DNA of 9,807 bases, taken from NCBI GenBank assembly GCA_934481325.1, contig CAKSPL010000031.1, positions 1 to 9,807 of the forward strand, in the 5' to 3' direction. Of the stretch, positions 4,668 to 9,807 are shown piece after piece. Position 1 is the first letter of the stretch. Each line of letters begins with the position of its first letter. Below the pieces are notes generated by a model that did not search any database, had not been told where the DNA came from, and saw only the letters and a program-made list of their open reading frames with translations. The DNA comes from an uncultured Eubacteriales bacterium (GTDB lineage: Bacteria; Bacillota; Clostridia; Oscillospirales; CAG-272). Position numbers and translations under genes: made by a program.

Positions 4668-6058
4668 TTTTGCTCCATATATGCGCACATCCGGCGGCAT
4701 TCGGGCAATTCCTCCAGGGTAAAACCAAGGGAGGTTTCCAGCTCCCGCACGGTTTCCTCTCTGCTTCTGCCGCAATTGCGGGAGGAAAGCGAGATTTCGA
4801 TGGCGGAAAACGGGATGGTTTTGCTTTGACAATGATAAAAGCGGAGGAATTGCGTGTGATCCTTGCAACGCTCAATGCTACAGCTGGTGTGCAATGCCTT
4901 GGCGGATTCTTCGGGAGCCACCCAACCGCACTCCTTCACCAGCAGCTCCTTTACCAGATTCCAGTTGTAGGTTCCGCCGCAGATGCGGTCAAAATCTATG
5001 TGAACGAAAGCGGGAACGCGCCCGGTACGGGAGGAATAACGGACACTGCGGCGCAGGGGCGGCAGAAATTCCGGCACCTCGCGGATCGCCGCCGTGACGT
5101 TGGCAAGCAATTCGTTTTCGTATCCGCTGAGCTTTACCAGCGGGTTTCCGAAGGCAAGCTGACGCATCGTCAGCAATGCCTGAATCTGCCCGCCCCGAAG
5201 GGGCGGACGAAGCGTGAGGACACGCCCGGTGTTGTAGAGAAAGTGCAGAAGCCGGTTCCCGGAAAAGGAATACGCCATTTTCGGTGCCATATGGTTGTAA
5301 TACAGTCCCAATACCTGCACGGGCTCGTTTCCCGCCACAAAATACGGCACCCGCTCGGCAACCAGTGTGGGGTAAAACAGCAGATAGGCAAGCGAGGGGC
5401 AGGCGCAGGTGTTGCCCGCTCGCTGATACAGCGCGCGATAAAAGCGGCGCAGATCGGTATGACTGACGGTGCGGGTTACAAATTCCACGGTGTCAAAATG
5501 CTTTTTGGCGTTTTCAATGCTCGCCCTTGCGCTTTCCGATATGTAGGGGATTTCCCAGGTCATCGCCAGTACGCGCAGTCTCCTGACCTTTGCAAGGTAG
5601 TAAAGAAGATAGGTGGAGTCCTTTCCTCCGGTGTAGAATACCGCAACGTCAAACCGGGCGTTTTTCGCCCGGGGGAAATCGTTGCAAACGGGCAACACGC
5701 TTTTCAGCCTTTCGGCAAGGTCGGCGGTGGCGCACATCGGGCACTGCCCGTTCTTGTCAAATTCCAGCCCGGGAATCATAAAATCGTTGGAAACGCAGGT
5801 GCGGCAAAAGCGCGCTTCCCGCAGACTTTTCGGCGTGGTGCGAAGCCCCGCCTCCGGCACTACCTGCACGCCGACCAGCGCACCGAGCGTTTTCAGCTTC
5901 GCCGGGGAGAGTACGCAGGGCAATTTTGCAACGATTTTTTGCTGTGCCTTGCCAAGGCGCACGCGGTTGTGAAAAAGGTTCTCCTTTTGGCGAAGACCGT
6001 AATATACCAGATGCTTTCCTTCCGGTTTCCATCGGTTCTGCAACGCATAGATGCTCAT
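4664..6058 (-). CDS. PP-loop ATP pyrophosphatase, WbpG / N-acetyl sugar amidotransferase-like
   Basis: A 464-residue cytoplasmic enzyme. Residues 1-~84 are a basic N-terminal region of unknown role. Residues 85-109 form a Cys4 zinc-knuckle-like element (C85xxC88, C106xxC109) with IPGLEFDKNGQC between, as in WbpG-type amidotransferases. The PP-loop FYTGGKDSTYLL (141-152) is the ATP-binding SGGxDS motif of N-type ATP pyrophosphatases, which activate a carbonyl group as the adenylate. A C-terminal part (~390-450) with TSCSIERCKD and GRSREETVREL resembles the tail of the same family. The protein has many extra cysteines (including C218, C220, C393, C398), leaving room for sulfur or cluster chemistry. 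Start at 6058: AAAGAGG lies 8 nt upstream. First gene of an operon with the flavodoxin-ferredoxin gene (ATGA overlap), under a strong promoter at 6102-6130. Amidation or thiolation of a sugar, nucleotide or peptide are all possible; no glycan genes are nearby, so the substrate is open. Confidence 0.85.
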   Translation of the reverse strand: MSIYALQNRWKPEGKHLVYYGLRQKENLFHNRVRLGKAQQKIVAKLPCVLSPAKLKTLGALVGVQVVPEAGLRTTPKSLREARFCRTCVSNDFMIPGLEFDKNGQCPMCATADLAERLKSVLPVCNDFPRAKNARFDVAVFYTGGKDSTYLLYYLAKVRRLRVLAMTWEIPYISESARASIENAKKHFDTVEFVTRTVSHTDLRRFYRALYQRAGNTCACPSLAYLLFYPTLVAERVPYFVAGNEPVQVLGLYYNHMAPKMAYSFSGNRLLHFLYNTGRVLTLRPPLRGGQIQALLTMRQLAFGNPLVKLSGYENELLANVTAAIREVPEFLPPLRRSVRYSSRTGRVPAFVHIDFDRICGGTYNWNLVKELLVKECGWVAPEESAKALHTSCSIERCKDHTQFLRFYHCQSKTIPFSAIEISLSSRNCGRSREETVRELETSLGFTLEELPECRRMCAYMEQK

Positions 6059-6101
6059 CGTGTTTTCCTCTTTCCTTCGGATTGTTCGGACAGATGATTT
6101 T

Positions 6102-6130
6102 ATTTTAGCACATCCGACACATTTTGTCCA
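6102..6130 (-). promoter_or_regulatory. Promoter of the PP-loop / flavodoxin-ferredoxin operon
   Basis: Read leftward: TGGACA (-35, 6125-6130), a 17-nt spacer ending TGC, and TAAAAT (-10, 6102-6107), giving an extended -10. One mismatch in each box. It starts directly after the spoVG terminator, so the operon is transcribed independently of spoVG. Confidence 0.75.
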
Positions 6131-6139
6131 CAGATAAAC

Positions 6140-6174
6140 AAAAAAGACACCGCCCGCAGGCGGTGCCTTTTTTT
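6140..6174 (-). terminator. Terminator of spoVG
   Basis: A perfect 7-bp stem, CACCGCC (6148-6154) with GGCGGTG (6159-6165), loop CGCA, flanked by six A on the left and seven T on the right. It can work in both directions; for leftward spoVG transcripts the T-run comes from 6140-6145. Confidence 0.85.
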
Positions 6175-6180
6175 GGCTTT

Positions 6181-6507
6181 TCAGACCGTAGCCGGTTCCT
6201 CCGCGGCGGATTCCTCCGCGGCGGGTGCCGCTTCTGCCGCGGCTTTTGCCTCGGCAAGAGCTTTTTCGTATGCCGCAATTACGGCACCTTCCAACTCCGC
6301 ACGGAACGGAGCGTTGATGGGATGTACAATATCCCTGTAAGTGTCATCCGGGTTCTTGCGGCTGGGCATCACGATAAAGAGACGCTCCCGCGCGTAAATG
6401 ACCTTGATATCGTGAACGGCGAGCTGCGCGTCAAATGTGACGGAAACGACCGCTTTCATCGGGCCTTCGTCAAAGAGTTTGCGGATTTTTACATCGGTGA
6501 TTTGCAT
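6181..6507 (-). CDS. spoVG: SpoVG, septation/sporulation regulator
   Basis: A 108-residue protein. The core MQITDVKIRKLF (1-12), VSVTFDAQLAVHDIKVI (21-37) and FIVMPSRKNPDDTYRDIVHPIN (44-65) is characteristic of SpoVG, a small nucleic-acid-binding protein that affects asymmetric septation in sporulators and global gene expression in non-sporulators. A low-complexity Ala/Glu tail (~82-108) follows, as is common in Clostridia; it includes a 14-nt direct DNA repeat around 6196-6224. The start at 6507 is chosen because GGGAGG lies 8 nt upstream; the frame extends to 6582 without a ribosome binding site and without SpoVG similarity. Divergent from murC. In clostridia I recall spoVG and murC as close neighbours, though usually with purR and glmU, which are absent here. 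Confidence 0.96.
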   Translation of the reverse strand: MQITDVKIRKLFDEGPMKAVVSVTFDAQLAVHDIKVIYARERLFIVMPSRKNPDDTYRDIVHPINAPFRAELEGAVIAAYEKALAEAKAAAEAAPAAEESAAEEPATV

Positions 6508-6551
6508 TGTGTTTTCCTCCCTTGCAGTTCTGAAAATCAGGTTACGAGTAT

Positions 6552-6582
6552 AGTATAAAGTGAATTTGTGGTATTTATTCAA
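6552..6582 (-). promoter_or_regulatory. Tentative spoVG promoter
   Basis: Read leftward: TTGAAT (6577-6582) and TATACT (6552-6557) separated by 19 nt, longer than ideal; a second TATACT follows 5 nt downstream. No sequence clearly fits the sigma-H consensus known for the Bacillus subtilis spoVG promoter. The ATG is ~45 nt downstream. Confidence 0.35.
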
Positions 6583-6660
6583 TCGGTTTGTGTTTGCTTT
6601 GTGAAAATGACCCCAAAATGCGGTTTATATTGTAAATTACTTGTGAACGGAGGGCGGAAT

Positions 6661-8088
6661 ATGTCGGTAAGGAATACACGCGCGGGTGTCGCGGCAATTG
6701 CCGCGGCACTTTCGGGCGCAAAACGGCTGTGGTTTATCGGAATCGGCGGGGTGCATATGGCATCGCTTGCGCTGTTTGCCGCAAAGCGGTTTTCGGTGGC
6801 GGGGTCGGATACGGCGCGGGGGGAGGGGACGGCGCGATTGCGCGCGATGGGCATCCCCGTGACCATCGGACATAATCCGGCGGCGGCGTGCGCCGCGGAC
6901 GCGGTGATTTTCACACTTGCCATTTCCCCGGAGGATGAGGAATATCTGGCGGCGCGGCAGGCGGGCGTCCCCTGCTTTTCCAGAGCCGATTTTCTCGGCT
7001 TTCTGATGGCGGACTATCCCACCCGCATCGGGGTGGCGGGCAGTCACGGAAAAAGCACGGTTACGGCGATGATTGCGGAAATCCTGCTCTCTGCCGGTCG
7101 CTCCCCGACCGTGTTCTGCGGTGCCGCGGTGCGGTCAATCGGCTCCCCGTTTACGGCGGGGTGCGGGCGGGAGGTGCTGTTTGAGGCGTGCGAATATGAG
7201 GATTCCTTTCTTTGTTTTTCCCCCACGCTGGCGATTCTTCTGAACGCAGAGCTGGATCACACGGATTATTTCGCAAGCGAGAGTGCGATTGACCGTTCGT
7301 TTGCCGCGTTCGGCGCACTGCCGGGGGCATCCGGCACGCTTCTTTATTCTGCGGACGACGCGGGTGCCGTGCGCTGTTCCGCACAATCTCCGGCACGGCG
7401 GGTATCTTTCGGGACGGCAGGGGACTATCGGATAGAAGCCCCCGTCATCCGGAACGGGTGCGGGGCGTTTGTGCTTCGCACCCCGACCGGAGGGGCGTTA
7501 CCGCTCTCGCTCCGGGTGCCGGGAATGCACAATGTGCAGAACGCCGCCGCCGCGGCGGCGGCGGCAGATCTGCTCGGGGTGCCGTTCGGGGTGATTGCGG
7601 CGGCACTTGGGGCGTTTCGGGGTGCTTCCCGGCGGATGGAATTTCGCGGGGTGTTTTTCGGGGCGCGGTTTTATGACGACTATGCACATCACCCCACCGA
7701 AATCCGTGCCTCCCTTCACACCGCGCGGACACTGCTCGGGCGGGGCGGGCGACTGTATTGTGTGTTTCAGTCCCATACCTATTCCCGCACGGCGGCGTTT
7801 TTTAAGGAGTTCTGCGCGGCACTGCGTCTTGCCGACCGTGTGATTGTAACCGATATTTATCCCGCGCGGGAAACCGACACGAAAGGGATGAGCGGCGCAC
7901 TTCTTGCCGCCGGAGTCGGGAACGGGGCGGTGTATGCGAACAGCCTCGGCGCGGCGGTGGCATTGCTTGGGCGCGAGCTTGCCCCGCTTGACCTGGTGGT
8001 GGTGATGGGAGCCGGGGACGTGAACCGTATTTTTGCGGAATTTGGCGAAAAGGGCTTTACAAGCGGCACGGAATCGGATAAAATATAG
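6661..8088 (+). CDS. murC: UDP-N-acetylmuramate--L-alanine ligase
   Basis: A 475-residue cytoplasmic enzyme that joins L-alanine to UDP-MurNAc using ATP, the first step of peptidoglycan stem-peptide synthesis. All Mur ligase regions are visible: the UDP-binding loop GIGGVHMAS (27-35), the ATP loop AGSHGKST (126-133), EACEYEDSF (175-183), NAELDHTDYF (195-204, MurC-type), MHNVQNA (289-295), DDYAHHPTEI (339-348, MurC signature), FQSHTYSRT (369-377) and MGAGDV (449-454). The length is typical. The start at 6661 has GGAGGG 6 nt upstream; an upstream in-frame ATG at 6568 has neither ribosome binding site nor similarity. In the first loop, His32 replaces the more usual Gly or Ser. An eight-Ala run (295-302) is encoded by a near-perfect GC palindrome. 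A TATATT at 6626-6631 is the only -10-like box seen, with no well-placed -35. The methyltransferase gene begins 30 nt downstream without a terminator. Confidence 0.96.
   Translation: MSVRNTRAGVAAIAAALSGAKRLWFIGIGGVHMASLALFAAKRFSVAGSDTARGEGTARLRAMGIPVTIGHNPAAACAADAVIFTLAISPEDEEYLAARQAGVPCFSRADFLGFLMADYPTRIGVAGSHGKSTVTAMIAEILLSAGRSPTVFCGAAVRSIGSPFTAGCGREVLFEACEYEDSFLCFSPTLAILLNAELDHTDYFASESAIDRSFAAFGALPGASGTLLYSADDAGAVRCSAQSPARRVSFGTAGDYRIEAPVIRNGCGAFVLRTPTGGALPLSLRVPGMHNVQNAAAAAAAADLLGVPFGVIAAALGAFRGASRRMEFRGVFFGARFYDDYAHHPTEIRASLHTARTLLGRGGRLYCVFQSHTYSRTAAFFKEFCAALRLADRVIVTDIYPARETDTKGMSGALLAAGVGNGAVYANSLGAAVALLGRELAPLDLVVVMGAGDVNRIFAEFGEKGFTSGTESDKI
7543..7562. repeat. 20-nt GC palindrome encoding poly-Ala in murC
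   Basis: GCC repeats running into GGC repeats around a central CCGCGG form a perfectly self-complementary 20-mer. It encodes part of the Ala295-302 run in MurC and could form a hairpin or cause replication slippage. Probably a by-product of GC-rich Ala codons. Confidence 0.7.
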
Positions 8089-8118
8089 AAGGTAAAAAAA
8101 CGGGAAAGGGGAGCGCGT

Positions 8119-8880
8119 ATGAAACCGTACGAGGCACTGGCGGCAGTCTATGACCGGCTGAACGGCGATGTGGATTATGAAGCACTGGCGGATTTTGCCC
8201 GCGCGGTGTTTGCACGGTACGAAATCTCCCCGGAGCTGGTGCTGGATCTCGGGTGCGGCACGGGAGGGCTGACCTTTCCGCTTGCCCGCCGGGGGTATGA
8301 TATGATCGGCGTGGACGGCAGTGCCGAGATGCTTTCCGTGGCGTATGAACGGAAAACGGCGGAAAACGCCCCCGGGGTGCTGTTTCTCTGCCAGGATATG
8401 CGCGCATTTGAGCTTTACGGCACGGTGGGTGCGGTGGTCAGCTCTCTTGACTGTCTGAATTACCTGACAGAGGACGGCGACCTTGAAAAATGCTTTTCGC
8501 TGGTGCACAATTACCTGGACCCCGACGGGGTGTTCCTGTTTGACGTGAACACGCCGTATAAATTTGAACGCATTTTCGGCAATGAAGCCTACGTTCTGGA
8601 AAGCGACGAGGGCGGAAACGCCTATTGCGGTTGGCAGAACGAATACGACAAGGAAAAACGCCTGTGCCGTTTTTATCTCTCGGTGTTTACCGAGGAGGCG
8701 GACGGGCGTTACCGCCGCACGGACGAGGAGCAGACCGAACGGTGCTATACCGGGGAGGAGCTCCGCGCGGCACTTACGGGCGCGGGCTTTGCGGAAATTT
8801 CATTTTTCGGCGATCTGAAATTTGGTGCGCCGGAGGAAAAAACGGAACGCTGGTACGTGGCGGCAAGATGCAAAAAGTAG
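8119..8880 (+). CDS. Class I SAM-dependent methyltransferase
   Basis: A 253-residue cytoplasmic protein with the Rossmann methyltransferase fold. Motif I VLDLGCGTGG (41-50) binds S-adenosylmethionine, VDGS (65-68) is the acidic motif II, QDMRAF (92-97) motif III, and SSLDCLNYL (108-116) the post-III region. The C-terminal half (~145-235) is an inserted beta-rich region typical of this small-molecule-like subfamily. The start has a strong AAAGGGGAG 5 nt upstream. The substrate cannot be named. It sits 30 nt after murC and 21 nt before hslO with no terminators, so the three are probably co-transcribed. I recall this methyltransferase beside hslO in many Clostridia, which suggests a conserved but undefined link. 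Confidence 0.9.
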   Translation: MKPYEALAAVYDRLNGDVDYEALADFARAVFARYEISPELVLDLGCGTGGLTFPLARRGYDMIGVDGSAEMLSVAYERKTAENAPGVLFLCQDMRAFELYGTVGAVVSSLDCLNYLTEDGDLEKCFSLVHNYLDPDGVFLFDVNTPYKFERIFGNEAYVLESDEGGNAYCGWQNEYDKEKRLCRFYLSVFTEEADGRYRRTDEEQTERCYTGEELRAALTGAGFAEISFFGDLKFGAPEEKTERWYVAARCKK

Positions 8881-8901
8881 CCTGACAGGAGAACGAAACG
8901 G

Positions 8902-9804
8902 ATGAAAAACGCAACGATTTTAAGAGGAATGACAAGGGACGGGAGCGCGCGGATTTGCGTAATCAACTCCCGTGCAATTGTGAATGAGGCAATCCGCATT
9001 CACCATACGGCACCCACGGCAACCGCGGCACTGGGGCGACTGCTGACCGGGGTTTCGATGATGGGCAGTCTGCTGGGGGAAAAGGAAAACAGCCTTTCGG
9101 TAACGGTGGCGGGCAAAGGCCCGCTCGGCAAAATGATTGCCGTATCGGATTACTGCGGCAATGTGCGCGGATACGTGCAGAATCCGGATACCGACCTGCC
9201 CCTTAAGCCGAACGGAAAGCTGGACGTGGGCGGTGCCGTGGGTGCCGGCACGATGACCGTGGTCAAGGACCTTGGCGGAAAGGAGCCGTACAACGGGGTG
9301 ATTCCGTTGGTGAGCGGGGAGATTGCCGAGGACATCACCTCTTATTTTGCCACCAGTGAGCAGGTGCCGACCCTGTGTGCGCTGGGGGTGCTGGTGGATA
9401 TTGACCGCACCTGCCTTGCGGCGGGCGGGGTGTTGGTTCAGCTGCTCCCCTTTGCCGACGAAAAGGTGGTGGCACAGCTGGAGAAAAACAGCTCCTTGCT
9501 CGGCAACGTGTCCGCACTGTTTGCGCGCGGGCTTTCCGAGCGGGAGATTGCCGATATCGCGCTTTCGGGGATTGAGTGGGATGTGTTTGACGAATTGGAG
9601 GTCGGCTACCGTTGCACCTGCTCACGGGAGCGCATTGAGGGTGCGCTTGCCTCGGTAGGGAAAAAGGAGATTGACCGGATGCTTGCCGAGCAGGTGGCGG
9701 AGGGCAAGCCCGAGGAATTGGAGGTAGACTGCCGTTTTTGCGGTGCCAAGTACCGTTTTACCAAAAAAGAGCTGGAGGCACTTTGCGGGGAAACCGACGC
9801 TTAA
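8902..9804 (+). CDS. hslO: Hsp33 redox-regulated chaperone
   Basis: A 300-residue cytoplasmic holdase that protects unfolding proteins during oxidative stress. The N-terminal domain (1-~180) has the family segments INSRAIVNEAIRIHHTAPTA (21-40) and GKGPLGKMIAVSDYCGNVRGY (71-91). The zinc-binding redox switch at the C-terminus is complete: CxC at C238/C240 and CxxC at C277/C280; oxidation of these thiols releases zinc and activates the chaperone. The length is normal for the family. The start has AGGAG (8887-8891) 10 nt upstream. The TAA is at 9802-9804, three bases from the window end, so a terminator cannot be seen. Confidence 0.96.
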   Translation: MKNATILRGMTRDGSARICVINSRAIVNEAIRIHHTAPTATAALGRLLTGVSMMGSLLGEKENSLSVTVAGKGPLGKMIAVSDYCGNVRGYVQNPDTDLPLKPNGKLDVGGAVGAGTMTVVKDLGGKEPYNGVIPLVSGEIAEDITSYFATSEQVPTLCALGVLVDIDRTCLAAGGVLVQLLPFADEKVVAQLEKNSSLLGNVSALFARGLSEREIADIALSGIEWDVFDELEVGYRCTCSRERIEGALASVGKKEIDRMLAEQVAEGKPEELEVDCRFCGAKYRFTKKELEALCGETDA

Positions 9805-9807
9805 GTC

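Noticed and set aside
4448..6097. 549-codon + strand frame opposite the PP-loop gene
   Set aside because: It is an antisense shadow: the minus strand carries the PP-loop, zinc knuckle, ribosome binding site and promoter, while this frame has no recognisable domain.
7498..8508. 336-codon minus-strand frame across murC and the methyltransferase gene
   Set aside because: It is antisense to two clearly identified genes and spans their boundary; GC-rich codon bias explains its length.

Overview
The window looks like chromosomal DNA from a GC-rich anaerobic member of the Clostridia, probably a gut Oscillospirales-type organism. This is inferred from spoVG, sigma-A-type promoters of Gram-positive style, strong GGAGG-like ribosome binding sites, intrinsic terminators with clear T-runs, an EFR1-type flavodoxin/ferredoxin protein, and a methyltransferase-hslO pair that I recall as common in this group. 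No rRNA, tRNA, CRISPR array, transposase, integrase or phage gene is visible.

Layout. 1-257: a terminator for a gene outside the window, then sequence without a convincing gene. 125-1015 (-): a damaged, apparently chimeric sirtuin reading frame. Its first ~48 residues resemble the start of a metallo-beta-lactamase-fold protein, its middle is a Gln-type (class M-like) sirtuin, and its C-terminus is lost. 1016-1236: a divergent regulatory region with two good promoters, direct repeats covering both -35 boxes, and an inverted repeat between them. 1237-2105 (+): an HxlR-family regulator overlapping a four- to five-pass membrane protein. 2098-2188: a 14-bp minisatellite. 2368-3555 (+): a membrane-anchored GGDEF protein with its own extended -10 promoter. 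3541-3658: back-to-back terminators. 6058 to 3696 (-): a two-gene operon of a PP-loop ATP pyrophosphatase and a flavodoxin-ferredoxin fusion carrying an unusual heptapeptide repeat. 6507 to 6181 (-): spoVG. 6661-9804 (+): murC, a SAM-dependent methyltransferase and hslO.

How the genes fit together. The right part (spoVG, murC, methyltransferase, hslO) is core housekeeping: sporulation/septation control, peptidoglycan precursor synthesis and redox-regulated chaperoning. The left and middle parts are accessory. The HxlR regulator has the N-terminal Cys typical of electrophile or thiol sensors in its family and probably controls its own operon and the divergent gene. The PP-loop/flavodoxin-ferredoxin pair overlaps by ATGA and has one strong promoter. 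I infer that it couples ATP-dependent activation (adenylation) of a substrate to electron delivery, but the substrate is unknown.

The best candidates for something undescribed are the PP-loop plus flavodoxin-ferredoxin operon with its alternating Tyr/His repeat, and the sirtuin chimera sitting under an HxlR-type divergent promoter.
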